This document shows, one piece after another, positions 1-8,395 of a stretch of DNA of 18,724 nucleotides. Under the pieces are notes generated by a model that saw only the letters and a list, made by a program, of their open reading frames with translations, was not told where the DNA came from and did not search any database. This stretch comes from CALDTK01 sp965215215. GTDB taxonomy: Bacteria > Bacteroidota > Bacteroidia > Chitinophagales > Saprospiraceae. Position numbers and translations under genes: made by a program. Location: assembly GCA_965215215.1 (NCBI GenBank), contig CBDCDD010000003.1, positions 1 through 18,724 of the forward strand. Reading direction: 5' to 3'. The stretch's first letter is position 1. Every line of letters begins with the position of its first letter.

Positions 1-624
1 GTAGGCGCCCGCGCAGCCGCCAGCGCAGATCGAGCTCGGTGGCGCGCGGAGGATGTGGCGGCCTGCAAGATTATCGGCGCGAAGCCGTTGCACCGGAGTT
101 TTACGGAAGCGCCGCACCGGGGGTACACGTCGCCCGAGATGCTCTTCGGAGCGGTGCTAGCGAGTGCGGCCGAGTTGGCGGTCCGGTCCGACATCGCAAA
201 GCAAATCGCCGAGCTTCTCCGCAACGCCAAGCCAGCGACGGTTGCCTATCCCGTGTGCGCGGGCGGTCACGTGGACCATGTGCTCCTGGCTCAAGCCGTA
301 GCGCTCGTACGTCCGAGCTTCCCCGACATACGCTGGCTACGGTGGTGCGATCAGCCCTACGTAGCTCGCGCGAGTACGGGCTACGAAGCTCTCGCTTCCG
401 CTAAAACGGTTCAGTCGGTGGAGGAGGCAACCGCTGGAGCGTGTGCTTTCGACTGGGCCGGTACGCCTCCGCTCGACCGGAAGTGGGCGGCGTGCGCTGC
501 CTACGTCTCGCAGCTCGGGTACCAGTTTTATGGGGCTTTCTGGCGAGAGCGGGGCGCTACGGGTGGAGACGCCGCGCGGGTAGCTGAGGTGTTGGGGGGT
601 AGGGAGTATTTGCAGATTGCTTAG
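1..624 (+). CDS. PIG-L family deacetylase, C-terminal part (5' end outside window)
   Basis: The reading frame is open from base 1, so the gene starts upstream of the window; a GTG at 55 is only an internal codon. The visible 207 residues contain the block PVCAGGHVDHVLLAQAV. It matches the conserved GGHxDH segment of LmbE/PIG-L zinc-dependent N-acetylglucosaminyl deacetylases, where the histidines help bind the metal. The preceding RAEDVAACKIIGA stretch also fits the family. The N-terminal AHPDD metal-binding motif would lie before the window and cannot be checked. Such enzymes remove acetyl groups from GlcNAc-containing substrates, often in sugar or glycolipid biosynthesis; the substrate here is unknown. 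It runs convergently with the metallopeptidase/hsdR pair and has no obvious link to it. The 170 bp after its stop (625-794) show no feature. Confidence 0.72.
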   Translation, partial: VGARAAASADRARWRAEDVAACKIIGAKPLHRSFTEAPHRGYTSPEMLFGAVLASAAELAVRSDIAKQIAELLRNAKPATVAYPVCAGGHVDHVLLAQAVALVRPSFPDIRWLRWCDQPYVARASTGYEALASAKTVQSVEEATAGACAFDWAGTPPLDRKWAACAAYVSQLGYQFYGAFWRERGATGGDAARVAEVLGGREYLQIA

Positions 625-794
625 GCTGTAGCAGAGCCACGGCTTATGAATTACTCACTGCCCTCGTCGTCAATGCGCAAATGGTGAACTTCGCGGTGCG
701 CGGGTGGCGCGAGGCGAAGGGTTTCGAAGGGAACGAGCGCGAGCGGGTGACGGAATACCAAGGGTGTCGCGGTTCAAACGTGACATCCCCCGCC

Positions 795-1505
795 TCACTC
801 CACCCCCAGCGGCAGCGCGTTCAGCTCCTCCCTCGCTAGCCGCCACTGTGGATAGTACCTATCTAACACCGCCGCGAAGGCCTCTGAGTGGTTTGGCTCT
901 ATGAAGTGCGCCAGCTCGTGCGCGATGACGTAAGTCAGCATGTGCCTAGGCTTCTTGACGAGCTCGGTGTTGAGGCGGATCGTCCCGGCAGCCGGATTGC
1001 AGCTCCCCCATTTCGTCTTCATGCGCTGGAGGAAGTAGCGCGGTACGGGAAGCCCCATCTTGCTCGACCATTCCTCCAGGACACTCGGGACCTCGTCGTA
1101 GAGCAAGCGCTTGTGCCACGCGTGAACGACACCGGCGCGGGCGTCCCGATCGCTGCCGGGGCGCACCCGCAGCGTGATGTGTTTTGGCGAAAGCCGCACT
1201 TGTGGCTTGGCGTCGGCCTCCTCCACCCGCAGCAAGTAGCGCTCGCCCCAGAGGTAATGACTCTCGCGCGTCACGTAGCGGCGGGGCGTCTCGCGGGCCT
1301 GCGCGGCGAGTTGCGCGCGTTGCTTGCGGATCCAAGGGAGGCGCGTAATGGCGTAGGCGCGCGCGGCGTCGAGGCGGGTGTGGAGGGGCGCGGTGAGTGT
1401 GACGGTGCCGTCCGGCGGGTGTACGGCGAGGTGGACGTTCCGAATGTCCTTGCGCGTCACGGCAATGCGGACGTCCCCGAGGTCGAAGCGTTCGGCGTCG
1501 GCCAC
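795..1505 (-). CDS. YgjP/SprT-like zinc metallopeptidase (DUF45 type) coupled to hsdR
   Basis: The 236-residue protein has the layout of the YgjP-like metallopeptidase family (M48-like, PF01863 type). A beta-rich N-terminal half is followed by KTKWGSC near residue 163, then HELAH at 196-200 and a third zinc ligand at H206 in PNHSEAF. It is therefore predicted to be a cytoplasmic zinc-dependent peptidase; substrates of this family are poorly known. The start is a GTG (1505-1503) that shares its first G with the TAG stop of hsdR, so translation is probably coupled. Genes of this family are often found at the end of type I restriction operons. That context suggests an accessory role in restriction or its control, but this is inference. 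No signal peptide or membrane segment is visible. Confidence 0.85.
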   Translation of the reverse strand: MADAERFDLGDVRIAVTRKDIRNVHLAVHPPDGTVTLTAPLHTRLDAARAYAITRLPWIRKQRAQLAAQARETPRRYVTRESHYLWGERYLLRVEEADAKPQVRLSPKHITLRVRPGSDRDARAGVVHAWHKRLLYDEVPSVLEEWSSKMGLPVPRYFLQRMKTKWGSCNPAAGTIRLNTELVKKPRHMLTYVIAHELAHFIEPNHSEAFAAVLDRYYPQWRLAREELNALPLGVE

Positions 1506-4500
1506 TAGTAGCTGGCTTGGTTTCGGAGTAGTTCGAAGAGCGCCATCGTGGCGGCGCGGTCGCGGTCGAGGATCTTGTGGAGGGCGTTCTGCACGAGGCG
1601 CGCCTTCGGGCCGTCGGGTTCGTCCTTCCAGCCGGCGGGGGCCTCGGCCTGCAAGGCGCGGTCGAGTTTTAGCGTAAGCTCAGCTAGACCCTCTGCGCCT
1701 TCCGGCAAAACCAGTTGCCCGTCCGTGGGCAGGGACGCGAGATTGCGGTAGACGACGAGGGCGCGGGGGGTGTCGCGCAACGCTTCGGGCACGGAGCTAT
1801 GGCTGCCGCCGGCCTGAACCTTGCGCACGAGCTCCTCGGCCAGGCGGAGGAACTGCTCGTAGTCCTCGGTGATGAGCCGGCGCTGCGTGACGAGGTCCTT
1901 GAGCAGGACCGACATCTCGGCGTAGAAGCGGGGATCGGTGAGGCGCTCGCGGATAATGGCCTTGCGGACGTTGTTGACGATGGCCTCGGCGATGGACCGC
2001 TTGGAGAGCTGGCGCTTGGCGTTGAGCTCGCGCGCGATGGCGTCGTTGATACCGGTCTCGACAATGAGCTGGAGGAGACTGAAGTCCGCGAGCTGCCCCG
2101 ACGCGCGCGCCGGATCGGCGAGGATGTAGGTGTCGATGAGGTGCCGCATGTCGGCCTCGAAGGGCCGCACGTCGAGCACTTCGCCGGCGTAGAGCTTGAG
2201 GGCCTCGCGGACGTCCTTGTAGAACTCGATCTCCGTCTCGATAGCCGCGATCTCCTCGATGCCGTAGCCCGCCTCGGACAGCTCGCCCGAGAGTGAGGCG
2301 TAGGCGCGCACGAGGCTCGCGACCAGCTTGTAGAGGCTGATGCGGCTGGCCTCCGTGTCGTCGAGGGCTTCCTCGTCCTCGATGTGGCCGGCGAAGTAGT
2401 GGAGGTGCTGCTCCTGGGTGCGCGGCGGGGGGATGGGCTCGCAGAGGTAGCTCAGCTGCTCGCGCGCGTCGTCGAGGCGGCGGCGGCCCTCCTCGCGCCA
2501 GTCTTTGAGCTTGATGTTAGAATCGGCGCCCTCGCCTTCGAGGTCGAGCTCGTCGGAGGTGTAGACCGCGATGGACTCCTCGACGTTGCGGAACAGCTCG
2601 CGGTAGTCGACGATATGGCCGTAGGGTTTGTCGTCGCCGTCGAGGCGATTGGTTCGGCAGATGGCCTGGAAGAGGTTGTGATCGCGCAGCGTATGGTCGA
2701 GGTAGATGTACGTGCACGAGGGCGCATCGAAACCCGTGAGCAGCTTACTCACCACGATGAGGAGCTTGGTGTTGGTGGGGTCCTTAATGAAGGCCTCCTT
2801 CTTGGCCGTCTCGTAGGCCCGGGCCGTGGGGTAGTCCCGGAGCACGAAGCGCTCGTAGGTCTCGTACTTGTAGCGCTCGGTGTCGCCGGCGGAGGCCTTC
2901 GACACCATCCCGGCCACCGGCTCGTAGCTGGTAATGACGGCGCAGTAGTCCCCGAAGCCCGTGTTCTGAAACAGGCGGTAGTAGTGGCACGCGTCGTAGA
3001 TGCTGGAGGCCACGAGGATGGCGGTGCCGCGGTCGTTATTGAGACGTTGCTTGGTGCCGAAGTCGGCGATGATGTCGGCGATGATGCGCTGCTTGCGCTC
3101 CTGGCTACTCGATAGCTGCTCGAGCGAAGCGTAGCGCTTCCGCAAAACCGACCGCTGGTAGCCGTTGAGGGCGCGGGTTTTGCGCTCGAACCAGTCGTCG
3201 ATCTCGCGGACCTGCGTGACGCGCTGATCGACGGCGCGGGCATGGTACTTGAGGTCGAGTACGACGCCGTCGCGCATGGCCTCGTCGAACTTGTAGGTGT
3301 GGATGTAGTCGCCGAAGGTGTCGCGCGTGGTCTTCTTGTCCTTCCGTAGCAGCGGCGTCCCCGTGAAGCCGATGAAGACGGCCCCCGGGAGCCACTCGCG
3401 CATCTGCCGGTTCATGTCCCCGCCCTGCGTGCGATGGCACTCGTCTACGAAGACGAAGAAGCGCCCGCGGATCTCGGGTGCGGGCGCCTCCGTGTCGGTG
3501 TCGAACTTGTGGAGCAGCGCGCACATGAGCCGCGGCTCGGGCGCGCTGAGCAAGTTGGCCAGCTCGCGGCGGGACGTGACGCGGGGACTGGGCTTGCTCT
3601 TCGGCACGACGCCCGCGTCCTGCATGACGCCTGTGATCTGCTTGTCGAGCTCCTCGCGGTCGGTGATGACGAGGATGCGGGCGTCGGGGTAGGTCTCGAG
3701 CGTCCACTTGGCCAGCAGCACCATAAGGATAGACTTGCCCGAGCCCTGCGTGTGCCAGATGACGCCGCCCTCGCCCTGGTGAATGCGCCGCTGGGCGGCC
3801 TTGATACCGAGGTACTGGTGCGGCCGCGGCACCTTCTTGACGGCGCCGTCGAAGACGACGAAGTGGTGCAGGAGGTCGAGGAGACGGTCGCGGTCGAAGA
3901 GTTCGGCCAGGGGGCGGTCCAGTCGGACGCCCTCTCGTGCGAGTTCGGCCTCGGCGATGGGTGGGTGCGGCTTCCAGGCGGTGTAGAACTGCTCGGGCGT
4001 GCCGGTAGTGCCGTAGCGGATGCCTTGGGTATCGCTGCCGGCGACGAGGAGCTGGACGGTAGTGAAGAAGCCTTGGTTGAAGCGCGGCTCCTGATTGGTG
4101 ATAAGCTGGCGGACGGCGTCCCCGATGTCGACGGAGGCGCGCTTGAGCTCGATGGCGGCCACGGCGATGCCATTGAGGTAGACGACGAGGTCGATGCGGC
4201 GCTCGTTGTTGTCCCGCAAGGTGACCTCTTCGGCCAGTGCGAAGTCGTTGGCCTCGGTGTCGTCCCAGGCGACGAGCGCGATGGACTGATTGGGTTGCCC
4301 CGGCCCCATCTGCACCTTGACGCCGTAGCGCAGGAGCCCGTAGACGCGCTGGTTGGCCTGCGCGAGGGTGTCGTCGCGGACCTCGAGGGCGCGCTGGAAA
4401 GTGGCCAGCGCGCGCGTAATTGTGGCGTCTGGGTAACCGCGGCGCCGGAGGTTGGCGCGGAGGAGGCCTTCTTCGACGGGGGTGTTGGTGTTACGGCGGG

Positions 4501-4618
4501 TGAGGTCGCCGAGGTGGTGGTAGCCGAGCCAGCCTTCGCGGTGCGGGTCGGTGAAGAGGCGAGTAACGCGAGCTTGGGTGGCGCGCTCGGGGCGGGGAGC
4601 GGGGGTGGTGCTGAGCAT
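1505..4618 (-). CDS. hsdR: Type I restriction enzyme, endonuclease/translocase subunit R
   Basis: At 1037 residues the length is normal for HsdR. The N-terminal nuclease domain has RIDLVVYLNG (D143) and IELKR (E157, K159), the PD-(D/E)xK site. The SF2 motor follows: Walker A TQGSGKS at about 290-296, Walker B VDECHR at about 391-396, motif III GFTGTP at about 417-422, and motif VI QAICRTNR further on. The C-terminal helical region would contact HsdM. HsdR translocates DNA and cuts it when bound to an HsdM/HsdS complex at unmethylated sites. No hsdM or hsdS is visible: downstream lie the metallopeptidase and a PIG-L gene, upstream the divergent darTG. The subunit is thus solitary here, or its partners lie elsewhere. 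The ATG is at 4618 without a Shine-Dalgarno sequence. All motifs look intact. Confidence 0.95.
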   Translation of the reverse strand: MLSTTPAPRPERATQARVTRLFTDPHREGWLGYHHLGDLTRRNTNTPVEEGLLRANLRRRGYPDATITRALATFQRALEVRDDTLAQANQRVYGLLRYGVKVQMGPGQPNQSIALVAWDDTEANDFALAEEVTLRDNNERRIDLVVYLNGIAVAAIELKRASVDIGDAVRQLITNQEPRFNQGFFTTVQLLVAGSDTQGIRYGTTGTPEQFYTAWKPHPPIAEAELAREGVRLDRPLAELFDRDRLLDLLHHFVVFDGAVKKVPRPHQYLGIKAAQRRIHQGEGGVIWHTQGSGKSILMVLLAKWTLETYPDARILVITDREELDKQITGVMQDAGVVPKSKPSPRVTSRRELANLLSAPEPRLMCALLHKFDTDTEAPAPEIRGRFFVFVDECHRTQGGDMNRQMREWLPGAVFIGFTGTPLLRKDKKTTRDTFGDYIHTYKFDEAMRDGVVLDLKYHARAVDQRVTQVREIDDWFERKTRALNGYQRSVLRKRYASLEQLSSSQERKQRIIADIIADFGTKQRLNNDRGTAILVASSIYDACHYYRLFQNTGFGDYCAVITSYEPVAGMVSKASAGDTERYKYETYERFVLRDYPTARAYETAKKEAFIKDPTNTKLLIVVSKLLTGFDAPSCTYIYLDHTLRDHNLFQAICRTNRLDGDDKPYGHIVDYRELFRNVEESIAVYTSDELDLEGEGADSNIKLKDWREEGRRRLDDAREQLSYLCEPIPPPRTQEQHLHYFAGHIEDEEALDDTEASRISLYKLVASLVRAYASLSGELSEAGYGIEEIAAIETEIEFYKDVREALKLYAGEVLDVRPFEADMRHLIDTYILADPARASGQLADFSLLQLIVETGINDAIARELNAKRQLSKRSIAEAIVNNVRKAIIRERLTDPRFYAEMSVLLKDLVTQRRLITEDYEQFLRLAEELVRKVQAGGSHSSVPEALRDTPRALVVYRNLASLPTDGQLVLPEGAEGLAELTLKLDRALQAEAPAGWKDEPDGPKARLVQNALHKILDRDRAATMALFELLRNQASY

Positions 4619-4783
4619 GAGACTAGAGTACGGGTGGGCCGGTTGACGCTACAACTTACTGGACAAGAAAATAGTCATTCAAGAAGTAGACGCATGCTGT
4701 GATGAGCGGGGCACGCTGGTCGGCACGATCCGTACAAAGCCTACAGTTGTGGGCGAAGCTGCGGTTATTTCCTTTGCACGCGC

Positions 4784-5449
4784 ATGGCCAACCTCCTTGA
4801 AGGCGACTACCCCTTCTACCGCATCACCCATGTTGACAACGTTGCCAACATTCTAAGTAATGGGCTCTGGGCGATGTCGGAGGGGCGAGACACGGCGGGC
4901 TATGTCTTCATCGGTGACAACAGCCTCACCAACCGTCGAGCCCAGCAGGAGGTACCGGTTGCTCCAGGAGGCACGCTCGCCGACTACATTCCATTCTACT
5001 TCGGGCCGCGCTCGCCGATGCTCTACCGTATTCAGCACGCTCGCCGGTCGGATACAATTATCAAAAGACCAGCCGAGGAGATTGCTTACCTCTGCTTCCG
5101 TGCTCGTGTCCTATCGCAATTCGGGCTTCAGTTTTGTTTCACCGACGGTCATGCAACAATGGCGACGACAGAATTTTTCCCCAGCGATCGAGTTGTCAAG
5201 CAGCAGGTTGATGATGGCGCCATCCACGCTAGCAATTGGGGTTTAGCTGCGGTTCGAGAGCGCGACAGCGACCTAATCCGCCGTAAACAGGCAGAGTTGT
5301 TGATATTACGCCACGTACCGGCAGCAGCGATTCTACACATCTTTGTTTCTAGCGAACGCAAAGCCACTGATCTGCAGCAAGTTGCGTCTAGAGTAGGCTC
5401 TCCGATCAAGGTGAGCGTTCCTAGTAACCCCGACGACTTCTACTACTAA
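4784..5449 (+). CDS. darT: DarT DNA ADP-ribosyltransferase toxin
   Basis: The 221-residue protein is full length for DarT (DUF4433). Conserved blocks are YRITHVDNV at 12-20 (NAD-pocket His16), an Arg pair at 51-52 in NRRAQQ, DYIPFYFGPRSPMLY at 67-81, FCFTDGHA at 117-124, and RRKQAELLI at 166-174 with the catalytic glutamate E171. DarT enzymes use NAD+ to attach ADP-ribose to thymidine or guanosine bases in single-stranded DNA, blocking replication; several act in phage defence by abortive infection. The gene diverges from hsdR across 165 bp. Its TAA stop overlaps the ATG of darG (TAATG), so toxin and antitoxin are translationally coupled. No Shine-Dalgarno sequence precedes the ATG. The arginine, histidine and glutamate expected in the active site are all present, so the toxin is probably active. 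Confidence 0.93.
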   Translation: MANLLEGDYPFYRITHVDNVANILSNGLWAMSEGRDTAGYVFIGDNSLTNRRAQQEVPVAPGGTLADYIPFYFGPRSPMLYRIQHARRSDTIIKRPAEEIAYLCFRARVLSQFGLQFCFTDGHATMATTEFFPSDRVVKQQVDDGAIHASNWGLAAVRERDSDLIRRKQAELLILRHVPAAAILHIFVSSERKATDLQQVASRVGSPIKVSVPSNPDDFYY

Positions 5450-6507
5450 TGCCCACCCGCTACCTCACCGGCGATATTCTCGAGAGCGACGCGTACGCCC
5501 TCGTCAACACCGTCAACACCGTTGGCGTGATGGGGAAGGGCATCGCGCTCCAATTCAAGCGTCGTTTCCCAACCAACTACGAGGTGTACCGCCGCGCCTG
5601 CGAGCGCGAGGAGCTGCATACGGGCGAAATGCTCGCCGTCGAGGAGGTTGGTACTCGTGGCCCCGTCCTCATCGTCAACTTCCCCACAAAGCGGCACTGG
5701 CGCGCCAAGTCGAAGTACGATTACATCGAGACCGGTCTAGCGAGCCTGCGGCAGCTCATCCTCGAGCGCGCCATTCCGAGCATCGCTATCCCGCCGCTCG
5801 GTTGTGGCCACGGCGGGCTCGACTGGGCACGTGTACGTCCGATGATCGCGGAGGCGCTCGACGGTCTCGACGTGGAAGCGGAGATCTTCGAGCCGAACAC
5901 CGCTATCGCGGCCCAACTCCGTGCTTCAGCCAATCAGGTAGAGGGCAAGCTCACGACCGCGCGCGCAATGCTGCTTCAAGCGCAGTACACTTTCGAGTCG
6001 CAAGGCGAACGCACCAACCTCTTCGTCGCCACAAAGCTCGCCTACTTTCTGCAGCGTTTGGGGCAATCGCTTAAGCTGAGGTTCGAGCCGCACTTCTACG
6101 GCCCGTACGCAGATGGCGTCCGCCATGTGATGCTCCACCTCAATGGCGCCTACCTCGCCGGAATGGAGCAAGGGACGACCAAGCCATTTGACTCCATCTA
6201 CCTGGACTACAGACGCAAACCCGAAGTCGACGACTACACCGCACGCGAGCTCGGCGGAGAGGAGCGAGAACGACTTGATCGGCTGCGACGGCTCCTGTAC
6301 GGCTTCGAGGGGTTAGGCGCGCTAGAGATCCTGTCGACGGTAGACTATCTGCGGCACGCGCAGCAAGCAGATACGGTTGAGGCCGTGCAGGTCGGGGCGG
6401 CACGGTGGTCGGACCGGAAGCGGGACTTGTTGAAGCCACGGCACGTGGAGGTGGCATTGGAGCGGCTGCGGGGGTTTGAGGCGGAGGGTGGGTTGTTTTC
6501 GGGTTGA
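5449..6507 (+). CDS. darG: DarG antitoxin: macrodomain DNA ADP-ribosylglycohydrolase
   Basis: The 352-residue protein has an N-terminal macrodomain (about 1-155). It shows GDILESDAYALVNTVNT and GVMGKGIALQFK, the ADP-ribose-binding loops, and PPLGCGHGGLDW near residues 115-126. The C-terminal part (about 170-352) contains LAYFLQRLGQSLKL and HFYGPYADGVRHVMLHLNG, as in full-length DarG proteins, where this region binds and neutralises DarT. The macrodomain removes ADP-ribose from DNA, reversing the toxin. Start and toxin stop overlap by one base. The pair with darT is complete. The 110 bp after the stop hold only the 18-bp palindrome described separately. Confidence 0.93.
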   Translation: MPTRYLTGDILESDAYALVNTVNTVGVMGKGIALQFKRRFPTNYEVYRRACEREELHTGEMLAVEEVGTRGPVLIVNFPTKRHWRAKSKYDYIETGLASLRQLILERAIPSIAIPPLGCGHGGLDWARVRPMIAEALDGLDVEAEIFEPNTAIAAQLRASANQVEGKLTTARAMLLQAQYTFESQGERTNLFVATKLAYFLQRLGQSLKLRFEPHFYGPYADGVRHVMLHLNGAYLAGMEQGTTKPFDSIYLDYRRKPEVDDYTARELGGEERERLDRLRRLLYGFEGLGALEILSTVDYLRHAQQADTVEAVQVGAARWSDRKRDLLKPRHVEVALERLRGFEAEGGLFSG

Positions 6508-6596
6508 CGGCAGGGGCTAAGGTTCTATTGATCGTAGGGAGGTGAACGGACCAAGAAGGCTAGCAACAGCCGATGTAGGGGGCTCGTTGTTTTAGG

Positions 6597-6614
6597 TACT
6601 TGTCATGACAAGTA
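6597..6614. repeat. 18-bp perfect palindrome between darG and the disrupted gene
   Basis: TACTTGTCATGACAAGTA reads the same on both strands. It lies 3 bp beyond the TGA stop of the minus-strand zinc-finger-like gene and about 90 bp after darG. Neither side carries a T-run, so it is not a convincing intrinsic terminator. A dimeric-repressor site or an mRNA 3' hairpin is possible. Confidence 0.6.
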
Positions 6615-7382
6615 TCGTCAGTTAGCACGCCAATCCAGGTTCCACAGATGCAGCCCCGGCTTCAGCCCCGGAACCAGAGTTGGCTCCTCTTGCATGAAGA
6701 GCCGGTTGAACAGATCCAAACGAGCCTTCACATTCGATCTGTAGAACGACGGTGACACCGCCCACGTCTCGATGTGCCTGGTCACAATTTCGGAGATAAG
6801 CAGGGCGACACCCTCCTCGTCTAACGCCTCCAAGCTTGTCATCAACGGACCTACGGACTCGTGATGGCCGTCGAATGTACCGAGTAGAAAAATGGATTCC
6901 TCGTCATTGACGGGGAACAATCCGACTACGTAGCTTGGGAGATGACCTTGCCACCCATCCCTTAACACGTTACGCTCTCTGGATTTTTCGGTATCGGATT
7001 GAGCGTCAAAGGTGGAGCTAAATGTAATGCCGGAGAATGGTACGACTCGTCTGAATAGCTCAATTCCTTCTGAGGAAGGTCCCTCAGATACAACTTGATG
7101 CAATCGGTTGCTCAACTTCTGAAGATCGCTCATTCCATATTTGAAGCCACGTATCGCATCTTCTATACGTTGAACTCGTAGGCGGCTTTTGTATTTTTTC
7201 AGCATTAAAGAATGAGCTTCAACTAGCTCTTGTTTCTTGCGGCGTTCGTAGTTTACTCCGCGCAAAAGCGCCAGACACTGATTCGATTTATGGTCAAGTG
7301 TTTCGCCAGCAGTCTCGATCGGCCTGAACAAGGCACCATCGTGGTAGCTACAGTAACCTTTGTAGGTGAAGGACTCCTTTAA

Positions 7383-7400
7383 GAGCGTGTTAGAGTTTTT
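7383..7400 (+). repeat. Left terminal inverted repeat of the IS
   Basis: GAGCGTGTTAGAGTTTTT matches the reverse complement of 8310-8327 at all 18 positions. The preceding A (7382) also pairs with T8328, so the match could be counted as 19 bp. Confidence 0.9.
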
Positions 7401-7464
7401 GGGTGCGGACCTCCCGCATGCGTAACCTGCTGAACAAGAGGCCGCCGGAGCCGCTACCGGGGGC

Positions 7465-8320
7465 ATGGATACCACTCTATACCACCCGAACGTCTCCGAC
7501 GGCAGCGTAAAACTACTCACCCGAGTCATTCGGTTACTCATCCCCCGCCGCGTACGTAAGTATCCCCTCGAACTCGTCGTCGCCGCAATCCTCCACCGCG
7601 TCGACGACGGCTGTAAGTGGCGGAGCCTCGACTCGCCGCAGCTCCCGTGGCACGTAGCTTACGACTACTTCCGGCGCTGGGCTCGCGAGCGCGTCATGGA
7701 GACGGCTAACGCCCCGATCGTCAGCGTGCTACGCTTTATCGAAGCCCCCGCCCTCACCTACGTCGGTGCCCCCGGACCCGACCGCAACCCCGGACACCCG
7801 ACCGCCGTCGCGATCGACTCGAGATCGGTACCCGCGGCGGCGTGGGGGCGGCGCGAGGTCCACGGATATGATGGCTACAAGCGCGTCAGCGGCGTCAAGC
7901 TGCACGCCTGTACCGACTCCCCACGCCTGTACCGACTCCCGAGGCCATTTGCTCGGGTGCGTCGCGACGGGGGCGAACGCCCACGACGGCCCCCCGGCCG
8001 AGCGCGTCGTCGCCGTAGCTCAGGCGTCGGGGTTCACGACCGTCACCCTCGCCCTCGCCGACGGCGCGTACGAGCACTTCGCCGACGCGTTGGCGGAGCG
8101 TGGCGTCGAGCTACGGTGTACGACGGTACCCGAGTGCAAGAAGCTGAAAGCCAATGGGTTCGCGCCGGTACCGGTGCGGTGGGTCATCGAGCGGACCTTC
8201 GCGCACCCGTCGTTCTCGCGGGCGTTTCGCACGTGCTACGACCGGCTACGCCGACACTACGAGGCGACGGTGTTGTGGGCGCACGTCAAGCTCGCGCTCA
8301 GGCAGCTCGAAAAACTCTAA
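7465..8320 (+). pseudogene. IS5-family DDE transposase, frameshifted by a 19-bp duplication
   Basis: The first frame runs from ATG 7465 and codes for PLELVVAAILHRVDDGCKW, then AIDSRSV with the first catalytic Asp (about D118), up to KLHACTDS. There a 19-bp direct duplication (7902-7939) shifts the frame. The second frame continues with HACTDSRGHLLGC, the second Asp in LADGAY and the Glu in VIERTF, ending at 8320. Deleting one repeat unit gives a continuous protein of 278 residues with a complete DDE triad, typical for the family. As it stands, translation from 7465 misses the second Asp and the Glu, so the element is probably unable to move by itself unless ribosomes slip. Transposases of this family cut and rejoin DNA at the element ends. 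Confidence 0.85.
7902..7939 (+). repeat. 19-bp tandem duplication inside the transposase gene
   Basis: CACGCCTGTACCGACTCC occurs at 7903-7920 and again at 7922-7939; with the preceding base the unit is 19 bp, one mismatch between copies. Because 19 is not a multiple of three, it causes the transposase frameshift. It looks like a replication-slippage duplication. Confidence 0.9.
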
Positions 8321-8327
8321 CACGCTC
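8310..8327 (-). repeat. Right terminal inverted repeat of the IS
   Basis: This is the exact reverse complement of the left end. It overlaps the last codons and stop of the transposase gene, as is usual for compact IS5-type elements. Confidence 0.9.
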
Positions 8328-8395
8328 TGATTCAAGATAATTGACTAAATTCTGGATAGGTTCGCAAATTTTGCATTTTCCAGCATTTATTTTTG

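Larger units (their letters stand above)
7383..8327 (+). mobile_element. IS5-family insertion sequence, 945 bp
   Basis: The element is bounded by perfect 18-bp inverted repeats and carries one DDE transposase on the plus strand. It interrupts the minus-strand zinc-finger-like gene. The flanking trinucleotides are TAA on the left (7380-7382) and TGA on the right (8328-8330). Both fit the TNA target preference of the IS1031 group, but they are not identical, so either one copy has mutated or the ends were brought together by recombination. Element GC content is clearly higher than that of the interrupted gene. Confidence 0.85.

Noticed and set aside
3434..4702. 422-codon frame antisense to hsdR
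   Set aside because: It is a shadow of hsdR, which has all its family motifs in the opposite strand; the Val/Gly/Glu-rich composition is typical of such shadows.
4619..4783. Defined promoters for hsdR and darT
   Set aside because: Several TTG and TA-rich words occur, but no pair has convincing consensus and spacing for either sigma-70 or Bacteroidota promoters.
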